In this document: piece after piece, positions 28,235 through 36,316 of the stretch
Position numbering within the stretch: position 1 is the stretch's first letter
How the letters are laid out: every line of letters begins with the position of its first letter
NCBI GenBank assembly: GCA_018223035.1
Contig: JAAEZD010000013.1
Location: 100,234-164,233 of the forward strand
Reading direction: 5' to 3'
DNA length: 64,000 nucleotides
Origin: Heliomarina sp018223035
GTDB taxonomy: Bacteria > Pseudomonadota > Alphaproteobacteria > Rhodobacterales > Rhodobacteraceae
Position numbers and translations under genes: made by a program
The notes under the pieces: model-generated
Database searches by the model: none
Told to the model about the DNA's origin: nothing
The model's input: only the letters and a program-made list of their open reading frames with translations

Positions 28235-30079
28235 TTAGTTGAAGCTGCCAAGAACGGCTTCGACCGAGCGCTGGTCGATCCGGGCCCGGGCACGCAGCTG
28301 GGCATTACGGGCGTAGGCCGCGAACAGCGCCTGTGAAAGCGACTGGTCAAGCTGGGTCGACAGGGACTGGCGCAAATCGCGCACATCGGCTGTATCGGCA
28401 GGCGGCAGGATCTCTTCCAGACGTACGATGATGACACTGGCCTCACCAGTGATGACTCGGTATTTACCGGTTTCCATCTCGAACACCTGGTTCATGAAAT
28501 CGGCGGGTGTCTGATCGATATAGGCCGAGCGGGTCAGGCCGTTCTCAACCTTGAAGGACAGCCCGGTTTCGGCGAAATCACCACTTTCGTTCAGTGTCGC
28601 CACGACTTCCTCGGCACGGGCCGCCAGCGCCGCAACCAGCGCGTCTTGACGCCAGGCTTCCGCCACCTTGTCCCGGGCAGAATCAAAAGGCTCCGGGCGT
28701 TCGGGAAGGGTTTCATCCAGTCTCAGCGCGAAAATACCGCCATCATCAAGGAAGTCGATCTGGGGGAAATCTTCGCTGGTCACATTCGCGGCGGCCTCGT
28801 GGAACGTCGCATAGGCCGCGGGGCCTTCGGCACTGTCGGGTGTCCATTCAAGCGTGCCGATGCTCAGCTCTGTTTCCTCTGCCGCTTCTTCAAGCGTTGC
28901 GCCGCCGGCAAGGATATCTTCGATCGGTTCCGCGCGGGCTTCGATCTGGCGACGGGCCTGATCGCCGGCGAGCTCGTCACGCAGCTGGTCCTCGACATCC
29001 TCAAAGGTGGTTGTGCGGGCATCGAGCTTGCCGTTCACGCGGAACAGCGCGGGGCCAAGATCCGAGGGCAGGGGGCCGACAACATCGCCCACATCGGCGG
29101 AAAAAACTTCGTCCGCCGCATCGCCCAGATCGCTGGCGATCACGTCGCCCATATCGATATCGTCAAGTTCAAGACCACGATCCTGCACGAGCGATTCAAA
29201 GGTCGCGCCGCCGACCTCGATCTGCGCCAGCGCGTTGCTGGCCGCTTCCTCGTTCGGGTAGACCAGACGTTCGACAAGACGTCGCTCGGGCTGGGAAAAT
29301 TCGCTGATCCGTTCATCGTACAGTCGGCGCACCGCATCTTCATCCACGGCGGCGTCATCCAGCACATCCTCCGGAGTTAGCAACACGTAGGTAATCTTTT
29401 TGGTTTCGGGCAGGGTAAAGGCCGCGCCATTCTCGTCGTAATAGGCCTGCAACTCGGCCTCGGTCGGCTCGGGCAGCGGTTCGGACAGGGAGTCTTCGCC
29501 CAGCGACGCCCAGGTAAAGCTGCGCCGCGCGGCGATGTAATCCGTCAGCGCATCGGCCATCGTACCGGGCATCTCGACCCCGGAAACGATGGCGGATTGC
29601 ACCAGCGTCCGGGCGCTTTCGGCGCGCAGATCGTCTTCGAACACGGTCTCGTTCAGGTTCGCCTGTTCCAGCGCAAAGCGATAGGTTTCCCGGTCGAACT
29701 TACCATCGATCCCTTGAAATGCCGGGATGCGGACGATTTCACGCTGCAGATTTTCATCGCCAACCGACAGGCCAAGCTGCTCGGCTTCGTGGTCAAGCGC
29801 GGCAAGCTGGGTCAGCCGGGCCACGACCGATTGATCCAGACCGTAAGACCGCGCATCCGCGATGGTCATCGGCTGACCGGTCTGGGCCTGAATGGCACGC
29901 ATTTCACGCTGCAATTCGCGGGCGAAGGCATCCACGCTTATGTTCTGGTCGCCGACGCTGCCGATGGTGCGGACAGTGCCGCTGAAATTCGTCGCGCCAA
30001 AGCCCATCAGACCGATCAGCAATAGGCCGACGATGATCCAGACGAAAGTCTTTGACAAGTTCTTGACGCGTACGGCCAT
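28235..30079 (-). CDS. ppiD: PpiD-like periplasmic peptidylprolyl isomerase with SurA_N domain
   Basis: This 614-residue protein has one N-terminal membrane anchor (about 11-30, TFVWIIVGLLLIGLMGFGA), a SurA_N-like chaperone domain (about 35-170) and a parvulin-type region in the middle (about 245-360), followed by a second chaperone-like segment. PpiD helps fold newly exported envelope proteins at the SecYEG exit. The parvulin core is degenerate (ERRLVERLVYPNEEAA), so isomerase activity is uncertain. GGGAGG precedes the ATG. trpE follows after 12 bp. Confidence 0.9.
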   Translation of the reverse strand: MAVRVKNLSKTFVWIIVGLLLIGLMGFGATNFSGTVRTIGSVGDQNISVDAFARELQREMRAIQAQTGQPMTIADARSYGLDQSVVARLTQLAALDHEAEQLGLSVGDENLQREIVRIPAFQGIDGKFDRETYRFALEQANLNETVFEDDLRAESARTLVQSAIVSGVEMPGTMADALTDYIAARRSFTWASLGEDSLSEPLPEPTEAELQAYYDENGAAFTLPETKKITYVLLTPEDVLDDAAVDEDAVRRLYDERISEFSQPERRLVERLVYPNEEAASNALAQIEVGGATFESLVQDRGLELDDIDMGDVIASDLGDAADEVFSADVGDVVGPLPSDLGPALFRVNGKLDARTTTFEDVEDQLRDELAGDQARRQIEARAEPIEDILAGGATLEEAAEETELSIGTLEWTPDSAEGPAAYATFHEAAANVTSEDFPQIDFLDDGGIFALRLDETLPERPEPFDSARDKVAEAWRQDALVAALAARAEEVVATLNESGDFAETGLSFKVENGLTRSAYIDQTPADFMNQVFEMETGKYRVITGEASVIIVRLEEILPPADTADVRDLRQSLSTQLDQSLSQALFAAYARNAQLRARARIDQRSVEAVLGSFN

Positions 30080-30152
30080 GATGCCTCCCTGACGGCGTGG
30101 GTCTGCTTTTCTTTGCGGCTCTGTCTACTGTGGGTGCCAGACAGGGGCAAGG

Positions 30153-31328
30153 TCAGAAGGAAACTGAGGCAAGCCGCCTGAACATCTGTCCGATTCCGCT
30201 GCGGTCCAGATTGGCAAACGCGATGCGCAGGTGGCTGGCGCCACTTGCGTCGCCCTCGGGGACGAACATGGTCGCGGGTAGTAGCAAAACTCCGGCCTCG
30301 CCGACCAGGGCCTTGGCCAGTTCGTCGGCGGGCATTCCGAACGGATGGGCGACATAGGCGAAATAGGCCCCGACGCCTTTCAACTGCCAGCCCTTGTCGG
30401 CCAGCGCAGCGAACCCATCGACAATGGCAGCCCGGCGATCAAGGATTTCATCCCTCTCACCCGCCAGCCATTGATCGAGGTTTTTCAGCCCGTAAAGCGC
30501 GGCGTGCTGGCCGATCTGGTTGGGGCAGATGGTGACGGTATCAACGAATTTCTCGATCTCGCCCATCATCTCGCGTGAACTCATCAGCGCGCCGATGCGA
30601 TGCCCGGTCAGCCGGAAGGCCTTGGAAAAGGAATAGAGGTGAATCAGCGTCTTGTCCCATTCGGGATCGGTGAACAGATCATGCGGCGCGCCCCTGCGGC
30701 TGTCGAAATCGCGATATGTCTCGTCAAGGATCAGGGCGATATCCCTTGATCGGGCGAGATCGAAGAACGCGCGCAGCAGGGTGGCCGGATATTCCACCCC
30801 GGCGGGGTTGTTCGGCGACACGAGCGCAATGGCGCGGGTCCTGTCGGTGATCAGCTGCGCCGCTGCCTCGGGATCGGGCAGCATGTCGTCACCTACCACA
30901 AGCGGCACAGTTTTGACGCCACTCTGATCCAGCCACATCTTGTGATTGAAATACCAAGGGGTCGGCAGGATCACCTCGTCCTCTTCGCCGGTCAGAGCGG
31001 CGATGGCTGCGGCAAATGCCTGGTTGCAGCCCGAGGTAATCGCAACCTGTTCGGGTGCGATTTCTCCACCATAGGCCAGTGACCATTTTCGAGCCAGTTC
31101 CTCGCGCAGGGCGGGCAGACCAAGGTCGGGACCGTAAAGATGCACCTCGTCGTTTTTGAGCGCCAGATCCGCCATATGCTGGCGCAGTTCCATCGGCGGT
31201 GCGGCGACCGGTGCGGCCTGGCTTACGTTAATCAGCGGGCGCTCTGGTGGAAAGCTCTTCCCGTCCAGCCAGCGGCGCGCTTCGGTGATCGGGGGCGCAA
31301 AGGTGGCGCGGGTCCGGGTGATTTTCAT
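30153..31328 (-). CDS. Class I/II pyridoxal-phosphate aminotransferase
   Basis: This 391-residue fold-type I aminotransferase has the PLP lysine in YSFSKAFRLTGHRIG, the cofactor-binding SPNNPAGVEYP, ILDETYRDFDS and a conserved C-terminal arginine region (SHLRIAFAN). It probably acts on an amino acid and a 2-oxo acid in the cytosol. The substrate cannot be assigned from sequence. It lies between gpt and ppiD on the same strand with 79 and 73 bp gaps. A second aminotransferase of a related subfamily is at 41,193. Confidence 0.9.
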   Translation of the reverse strand: MKITRTRATFAPPITEARRWLDGKSFPPERPLINVSQAAPVAAPPMELRQHMADLALKNDEVHLYGPDLGLPALREELARKWSLAYGGEIAPEQVAITSGCNQAFAAAIAALTGEEDEVILPTPWYFNHKMWLDQSGVKTVPLVVGDDMLPDPEAAAQLITDRTRAIALVSPNNPAGVEYPATLLRAFFDLARSRDIALILDETYRDFDSRRGAPHDLFTDPEWDKTLIHLYSFSKAFRLTGHRIGALMSSREMMGEIEKFVDTVTICPNQIGQHAALYGLKNLDQWLAGERDEILDRRAAIVDGFAALADKGWQLKGVGAYFAYVAHPFGMPADELAKALVGEAGVLLLPATMFVPEGDASGASHLRIAFANLDRSGIGQMFRRLASVSF

Positions 31329-31407
31329 CTGCGGGGTACTCCTGAACGGTCCCTGTGCATCTAAGCGAACGGGGCCGGGCGGTCATCTTGGGATAAGTCG
31401 GGCGATA

Positions 31408-31911
31408 TCAGTCCTTGCCGCGATAGGGCTCGACATATTGCAAGGCCATATCCCAGGGAAAGAAGATCCATGTGTCCTGGCTGACTCCAGTGACGAAAGT
31501 ATCGACCATCGGCTCGCCCGAGGGTTTGGCGTAGACGGTTGCGAAATGAGCTTTGGGATAAAGCTCGCGCACCAGTTCCAGCGTCTTGCCGCTATCGACA
31601 AGGTCATCGACGATCAAGATGCCGTCGCCATCGCCCATCATTTCGGCGTCCGGGTGCTTCAGCACCTTGGCCTCGGATCGTGACTGGTGGTCATAGGATT
31701 TGACGCTGATCGTGTCGACCGTTCGGATATCCAGCTCACGCGAGACGATCATCGCGGGGGCCATACCGCCGCGGGTGATGGCGACGACTGCGCGCCAGCT
31801 GCCATTCTCGGGGCCTTTGCCGTCAAGGCGCCATGCAAGGGCGCGGGAATCACGGTGTATCTGGTCCCAGCTGACATGGAACCCTTTTTCATGCGGCAAC
31901 TGGTCGTTCAT
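31408..31911 (-). CDS. gpt: Xanthine phosphoribosyltransferase
   Basis: This 167-residue type I phosphoribosyltransferase salvages xanthine and guanine to nucleotides. The PRPP-binding motif is ILIVDDLVDSGKT, and VAITRGGMAPAMIVSRELD is the upstream strand-loop typical of Gpt. The C-terminal WIFFPWDMALQ block is also characteristic. AAAGGAG precedes the ATG. It is divergent from the SRPBCC gene. Confidence 0.94.
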   Translation of the reverse strand: MNDQLPHEKGFHVSWDQIHRDSRALAWRLDGKGPENGSWRAVVAITRGGMAPAMIVSRELDIRTVDTISVKSYDHQSRSEAKVLKHPDAEMMGDGDGILIVDDLVDSGKTLELVRELYPKAHFATVYAKPSGEPMVDTFVTGVSQDTWIFFPWDMALQYVEPYRGKD

Positions 31912-31998
31912 CTCGCGCTCCTTCTTTGTGGGGAACTTGATAGCCCAGCATCACGTTCAATTAAAGCCAGCTGTTCTGACGAGTAACCCGGGATATCA

Positions 31999-32475
31999 AT
32001 GAAGCCACGCCTGCTCATAACCAATTGGAAACTGTCCGCTCGGATTGAGCATGTGGCAGAGGTGATCATTGCGTTTGATCGTTTGCCCGAATGGTGGGGT
32101 ACGGTGTTTCTAGATGCTCAAGTTATTGAAAAAGGGGATAAAAGCGGCGTCGGGCGTCGCGCGCGTTTTCTGACTCGTAGCCGGTTGCCTCTGACGTTCC
32201 TCTGGGAGGCCGAGATCATAAAGGTCAACTCTCCCTGCAGCTGCCAGATCAAGGCCAGCGGTGATATCAATGGCGAAGTTGAGTGGAGCCTTAAGCAAAA
32301 CGGTGCCATCGCGGACGTGCGGATTGAGTCGGACATATCGCTGAACCGACCTATCCTTGGCAGAATCGCACCGCTGATGTGGCCGACGGTCGTAGAGGGT
32401 CATCGCTGGGCGATGGAGAAGGGCTTGGCCGGTCTCACGGGTGAACTGGATCAGGTACGCGCGCGGCTGAACTGA
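31999..32475 (+). CDS. SRPBCC (START-like) domain protein
   Basis: The 158-residue product looks like the helix-grip SRPBCC/polyketide cyclase fold, with an early WWGTVFLDAQVIEKGD segment, alternating beta strands and a long C-terminal helix (PTVVEGHRWAMEKGLAGLTGE). Such domains bind hydrophobic ligands; no catalytic residue can be named. The coding sequence is less GC-rich than its neighbours, a mild hint of different ancestry. It converges on fabI with a 10-bp gap. Confidence 0.72.
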   Translation: MKPRLLITNWKLSARIEHVAEVIIAFDRLPEWWGTVFLDAQVIEKGDKSGVGRRARFLTRSRLPLTFLWEAEIIKVNSPCSCQIKASGDINGEVEWSLKQNGAIADVRIESDISLNRPILGRIAPLMWPTVVEGHRWAMEKGLAGLTGELDQVRARLN

Positions 32476-32485
32476 CCCCCAAGGA

Positions 32486-33292
32486 TCAGACGGTCGAGAT
32501 ATCCGGCGCGTCGACGGCTTTCATCCCAACCGCGTGATAGCCCGCATCCACATGCAGAACTTCACCGCTGACACCGGCCCCGAGATCCGAGAGCAGGTAA
32601 AGCGCCGAGCCCCCGACATCGTCGATGGTCACGTTGCGACGCAGCGGCGAGTTATACTCGTTCCACTTCATGATATAGCGGAAATCGCCAATACCGCTGG
32701 CGGCGAGCGTCTTGATCGGCCCGGCAGAGATCGCGTTGACGCGGATGCCGTCCTTGCCTAGATCCTCGGCCAGATAACGCACCGACGCCTCGAGTGCGGC
32801 CTTGGCGACACCCATCACATTGTAATGCGGCATAACCTTTTCGGCACCGTAATACGTGAGCGTCAGGCAGGAACCGCCTTCATTCATCATCTTCTCCGCG
32901 CGGTTCACAACTGCGGTAAAGCTGAAGACCGAGATATCCATGCTCATCTGGAAGTTCGCGCGCGAGGTGTCGACGTAACGGCCGCGCAGCTCGTTCTTGT
33001 CCGAAAACCCGATGGCGTGAACGACGAAATCGATGTTGTCCCAATGCTCGGCCAGATCGGCAAACAGCGCATCAATGGACTCTTCGCTGCTGACATCGCA
33101 GGGCAGGACGATCTTGCTGCCGACTTTCTCAGCGAGTGGATCGACCCGCTTTTTCAGCGCATCGCCCTGATAGGAAAACGCAAGCTCGGCCCCGGCATCG
33201 GCCAGCGCCTTGGCAATTCCCCAGGCAATCGACTTGTCGTTGGCGAGCCCCATGATCAGGCCGCGCTTGCCGACCATCAATTGATTTGACAT
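32486..33292 (-). CDS. fabI: Enoyl-[acyl-carrier-protein] reductase FabI
   Basis: This 268-residue NADH-dependent short-chain dehydrogenase-like enzyme carries out the last reduction in type II fatty acid elongation and is the triclosan target in many bacteria. GLANDKSIAWGIAKAL is the cofactor segment, and the catalytic Tyr and Lys lie in MPHYNVMGVAKAALEAS. The ATG at 33292 (MSNQLMVGKRG) has GGAG upstream and is the family's usual start. Two in-frame ATGs lie upstream but add unconserved residues. pdxH is divergent across 131 bp. Confidence 0.96.
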   Translation of the reverse strand: MSNQLMVGKRGLIMGLANDKSIAWGIAKALADAGAELAFSYQGDALKKRVDPLAEKVGSKIVLPCDVSSEESIDALFADLAEHWDNIDFVVHAIGFSDKNELRGRYVDTSRANFQMSMDISVFSFTAVVNRAEKMMNEGGSCLTLTYYGAEKVMPHYNVMGVAKAALEASVRYLAEDLGKDGIRVNAISAGPIKTLAASGIGDFRYIMKWNEYNSPLRRNVTIDDVGGSALYLLSDLGAGVSGEVLHVDAGYHAVGMKAVDAPDISTV

Positions 33293-33423
33293 GAGGAACT
33301 CCATCCTGATTTTCGCAATTGACTGACCTTTAGGCGAAGGCGAAACAGGCTTCAAGAGTACATGAAACAGTCGGGTGCCCCTGCGGCACCATCAGCACTG
33401 TGCCGGGGAAAGGGTGGATAAGG

Positions 33424-34029
33424 ATGAGTGATCGCGACGGAATCTTTGCGGGTGACGACCCGTTCGAGATCGTGAAACGCTGGATGGCAGAGGCCGAGGA
33501 AAGCGAGATCAACGATCATAACGCCATCGCGTTATCCACGGTCGATCGTGACGGTCTGCCCAATGCGCGTATGGTTCTTCTCAAGGATGTCGAACCAGGC
33601 GCTTTCGTCTTTTACACCAATTACGAAAGCCAGAAGGCGCAGGAGCTGGACAGCGCTGGCAAGGCCGCTTTCGTGATGCACTGGAAATCGCTGCGCCGGC
33701 AAGTCCGGGTGCGAGGGACGATAACGCGCGAGGACGGTCCGCAGGCCGACGCCTATTATAAATCGCGTTCGCTCAAGAGCCGCCTTGGCGCTTGGGCGTC
33801 GCGCCAGTCGCGTCCGCTCGCAAGCCGCGCGACCCTCATGGCCGAAGTTGCAAAGGTCACCGCACAGCAGGGACCGAATCCTTCGCGTCCGCCATTCTGG
33901 GGCGGATACAGGCTTGTTCCCGTGGAAATCGAATTCTGGGCTGACGGTCAATTCCGACTTCATGACCGTTTTTGCTGGCGTCGCAGTGATCCTGAGGCAG
34001 ATTGGGTGATAAATCGGCTGAACCCATGA
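33424..34029 (+). CDS. pdxH: Pyridoxamine 5'-phosphate oxidase
   Basis: This 201-residue FMN enzyme oxidises pyridoxine or pyridoxamine 5'-phosphate to pyridoxal phosphate. FMN and substrate segments are visible: NARMVLLKDVE, FYTNYESQKAQEL, HWKSLRRQVRVRG, and near the C-terminus GGYRLVPVEIEFW with LHDRFCWRR. The ATG at 33424 (MSDRDGIF) is preferred over an upstream frame start; a purine-rich GGGGAAAGGGTGG precedes it. It is divergent from fabI. Confidence 0.95.
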   Translation: MSDRDGIFAGDDPFEIVKRWMAEAEESEINDHNAIALSTVDRDGLPNARMVLLKDVEPGAFVFYTNYESQKAQELDSAGKAAFVMHWKSLRRQVRVRGTITREDGPQADAYYKSRSLKSRLGAWASRQSRPLASRATLMAEVAKVTAQQGPNPSRPPFWGGYRLVPVEIEFWADGQFRLHDRFCWRRSDPEADWVINRLNP

Positions 34030-34059
34030 TGACTTTATGATATAAATATTGGAACTTTT

Positions 34060-34105
34060 AGATAAATGACTTTTTATCTTGAATAATTCTGTCAAAAACC
34101 GACAG
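34060..34105 (+). promoter_or_regulatory. AT-rich 5' region with two small hairpins before the cold-shock gene
   Basis: AGATAAA/TTTATCT (34060-34066 with 34073-34079) and CTGTC/GACAG (34089-34093 with 34101-34105) are short inverted repeats in the AT-rich 87-bp gap before the cold-shock-domain gene. The second ends just before the ribosome binding site TAGG. They could form a temperature-sensitive leader, or the first could be a weak terminator for pdxH. Confidence 0.35.
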
Positions 34106-34116
34106 TTAGGTGTTTA

Positions 34117-34686
34117 ATGCAATGTGATAGTGTAGATGGCAGGACCCCTTTGGCGGAAGACTTGAACAGCATGTATCACGTGCGCGGGCAGGTGAAGTGG
34201 TTTGACCCCACCAAAGGATTCGGCTTTGTCGTGTCGGACGAGGGCGGGCCCGATATCCTATTGCATGTCAATGTCTTGCGAAATTTCGGGCAAAGCTCGG
34301 TCGCGGACGGCGCACGGATCGAGGTGGTTACCCACCGCACCGAACGCGGGGTTCAGGCTGTCGAGATCATTTCGATCACACCGCCCGAAAGGGACGACAC
34401 CCCGGTTCTGACTGACTTTGTGAACATGGATCCGCAGGATCTGAAGCAACGGCCGCTGGAACCCGCCCGCGTGAAATGGTTCGACAAGGGCAAGGGGTTT
34501 GGCTTTGCGAACATCTTCGGTCACCCCGAGGATATCTTTCTGCACATAGAAGTTCTGCGCCAGTCGGGCCTGTCCGATCTGCAACCGGGCGAGGCTCTCG
34601 CCATCCGAGTGATCGATGGCAAAAGGGGCCGCATGGCCGCCGAGGTCCACGCCTGGGAAGTCGCAAATCCAAAGACCGGAGACTAG
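34117..34686 (+). CDS. Cold-shock domain protein with two CSD repeats
   Basis: This protein of about 189 residues has two cold-shock domains, each with RNP1-like motifs: VKWFDPTKGFGFVVSDEG with ILLHVNVLR (about 25-90) and VKWFDKGKGFGFANIFG with IFLHIEVLRQSG (about 113-180). Double-CSD proteins are common in alphaproteobacteria and bind single-stranded RNA or DNA as chaperones. The ATG at 34117 has TTAGGTG upstream; a second ATG 18 codons later (MYHVRGQ) is an alternative start. The DUF192 gene begins one base after the stop. Confidence 0.92.
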   Translation: MQCDSVDGRTPLAEDLNSMYHVRGQVKWFDPTKGFGFVVSDEGGPDILLHVNVLRNFGQSSVADGARIEVVTHRTERGVQAVEIISITPPERDDTPVLTDFVNMDPQDLKQRPLEPARVKWFDKGKGFGFANIFGHPEDIFLHIEVLRQSGLSDLQPGEALAIRVIDGKRGRMAAEVHAWEVANPKTGD

Positions 34687-34687
34687 G

Positions 34688-35152
34688 ATGCCTCGACTTT
34701 GGGGCGGGCTGGTTCTGGCCTGCACGCTGGCGTCGTCGCTCCACGCGGAATGTCGTGAAGATCGCGTTGCCCTGCGCGGCGATTGGGGTGAGCTTTCATT
34801 TACCGTCGACATCGCCGATGACAATGCCGAACGCGCCAAGGGGCTGATGTTCGTCGAACGGATGGGCCGGAACAAGGGGATGCTCTTTATCTATCCCGAT
34901 CCGATCCGGGCGACCTTCTGGATGAAAAACACGCTGATTCCGCTCGATATGATCTTTGTCGATTCTGACGGGTTGGTAACTCATGTGCATCACGAAGCGA
35001 TTCCCGGAGATCTGACCGCGATTGACGGGGGCGAAAACGTCCGCGCCGTGCTCGAAATCAACGGCGGACTTGCCGAACGCTATGGAATCGAGCCGGGCAG
35101 TCAGATGCAACATCCGGTTTTTTCCTCTGCAAACCCCGTATGGCCCTGTTAG
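34688..35152 (+). CDS. DUF192 family secreted protein
   Basis: This 154-residue protein has a signal peptide (about 1-20, ending near SLHAE) and a DUF192 domain: RAKGLMFVERMGRNKGMLFIYP, ATFWMKNTLIPLDMIFVDSDG and VLEINGGLAERYGIEPGS. These are the conserved family blocks. Function of DUF192 in the periplasm is not established. Its ATG lies one base after the cold-shock gene stop, with GGAG in the end of that gene as ribosome binding site, so the two are probably co-transcribed. Confidence 0.9.
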   Translation: MPRLWGGLVLACTLASSLHAECREDRVALRGDWGELSFTVDIADDNAERAKGLMFVERMGRNKGMLFIYPDPIRATFWMKNTLIPLDMIFVDSDGLVTHVHHEAIPGDLTAIDGGENVRAVLEINGGLAERYGIEPGSQMQHPVFSSANPVWPC

Positions 35153-35195
35153 GGGTTTTCAATTCCTTCAGTCCCGTCTAGACAGCCGCATGGTT

Positions 35196-35272
35196 CGGGG
35201 CGTGGCGCAGCCTGGTAGCGCACCTGTTTTGGGTACAGGGGGTCGGAAGTTCGAATCTTCTCGCCCCGACCA
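35196..35272 (+). tRNA. tRNA-Pro (anticodon TGG)
   Basis: The acceptor arms CGGGGCG (35196-35202) and CGCCCCG (35262-35268) pair perfectly, followed by A and an encoded CCA. The anticodon stem CCTGT/ACAGG holds the loop TTTGGGT with anticodon TGG. The T arm contains GTTCGAATC. All tRNA arms are present. Confidence 0.97.
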
Positions 35273-35298
35273 TTTTCTACAAGATCAGAATTTTCTGG

Positions 35299-35772
35299 TC
35301 ACTCGGCCGGTTTTCCGGCCGCATTGCCCGGCACCGGAATAGGCTCGGGTTTCCCGCCCGCCACGCGCATGATTTTGTTGACCGTCTTTGTTACCGTCGG
35401 ATTTCTGTAGAACACCCGAAGCGGCGCACCTGTTTTTTGCGGAACGTTCAAATAGCTGTCGAACTGTACAAGGTAACCCGGTTCGCTCGGCTCGACATGG
35501 AATTGCAGAACCAACCGGGGCAAATCGTCCAGAATCCCTTCATAGGTCATAATGGCGACGGCCGTTTCTTGCGGATTGAGGAAAGTCCGGCACTCGATTG
35601 TCTGATCATCGGGGCGGCTGAAACTGTCCGATGGCTCCGAACAGGCGGATTCGACTGATTCCAAAAGATTCTCCGGATACTCTGCGAACCGCGCGCGATG
35701 TGAGATTTGCGCTACATCTTGTGTCGCGCAGGCGCCTAAAAATACTACAGTTAGTAAGTGCCAGGGGCGCAT
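35299..35772 (-). CDS. Hypothetical lipoprotein
   Basis: This 157-residue protein has a short signal peptide with the lipobox LGACA (cysteine near residue 15), so it is likely a lipoprotein. Four-cysteine content after processing (CSEPS and ECRTF among them) could give a disulfide. No family is recognised. It is read towards the tRNA-Pro gene with a 26-bp gap to the tRNA 3' end. A bulged inverted repeat, GATTT/AAATC around CGCG, lies just upstream at 35,791-35,813. Confidence 0.7.
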   Translation of the reverse strand: MRPWHLLTVVFLGACATQDVAQISHRARFAEYPENLLESVESACSEPSDSFSRPDDQTIECRTFLNPQETAVAIMTYEGILDDLPRLVLQFHVEPSEPGYLVQFDSYLNVPQKTGAPLRVFYRNPTVTKTVNKIMRVAGGKPEPIPVPGNAAGKPAE

Positions 35773-36316
35773 ATGAAATTTCTCACTGTGGATTTCCGCG
35801 AATCCGCGAAATCAGCCTAAGCCCATCACGCGCAAGAGTCGTGGGATAATCTACCGGATAAGTTGTGGATAAATTTAGGTGCTGCTTTGGCATCCTGCCG
35901 AAACTTACTGAATTACAGGCAAAAACCGGCAGGGATTTACCCGTCTTTAACCAAGTCGATTTTGCCCGCCCTGTGCATGAATCACGGACCGTGCAAAAGG
36001 ACGCTTGCATCGATCTGCGTCAAGGCAAAAAAGAATCAAAAATCGTTTGCTTTAGCCGGGAACCTACGTCAAGTTGTGCTGGCCGGGGCGGTGACCACTA
36101 AATCTGGTGGCAATAACCAGAGGGTCGCTGCTCAGGAAGGGACAAACTGAAATTCTTTCTAATCTGGCTTCGCGCCGACAAGTACCTGCTTTGGCAGCAC
36201 GGAAAGATTTTGCCGTTCCCCTCCGTGGCATGCGGGCGGCCTGCAACGACAGGGCGTTCGTGGGGCCGATTACCGGTCTTTGATATTGGGGCAAAGCTGA
36301 AAACAGAGGCAGCGAT
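35773..36316. other. 544-bp regulatory gap upstream of nrdJ
   Basis: No gene is convincing here. It holds a bulged inverted repeat at 35,791-35,813, one perfect DnaA box (TGTGGATAA, 35,864-35,872), and two sites resembling NrdR boxes (listed separately). No cobalamin riboswitch motif is seen although nrdJ encodes a B12-dependent enzyme. Confidence 0.55.
36065..36109. promoter_or_regulatory. Candidate tandem NrdR boxes upstream of nrdJ
   Basis: CACTAAATCTGGTG (36,096-36,109) matches the NrdR box core CACWATATMTWGTG at 12 of 14 positions. A weaker match, TACGTCAAGTTGTG (36,065-36,078), lies exactly 31 bp upstream, which is the spacing known for paired NrdR boxes. NrdR represses ribonucleotide reductase genes in an ATP/dATP-dependent manner. 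The sites are about 210 bp before the nrdJ start. Confidence 0.5.

Noticed and set aside
35773..36316. Cobalamin riboswitch or chromosomal origin upstream of nrdJ
   Set aside because: No B12-box-like core is readable, and a single DnaA box without an AT-rich unwinding element or origin genes does not make an origin.
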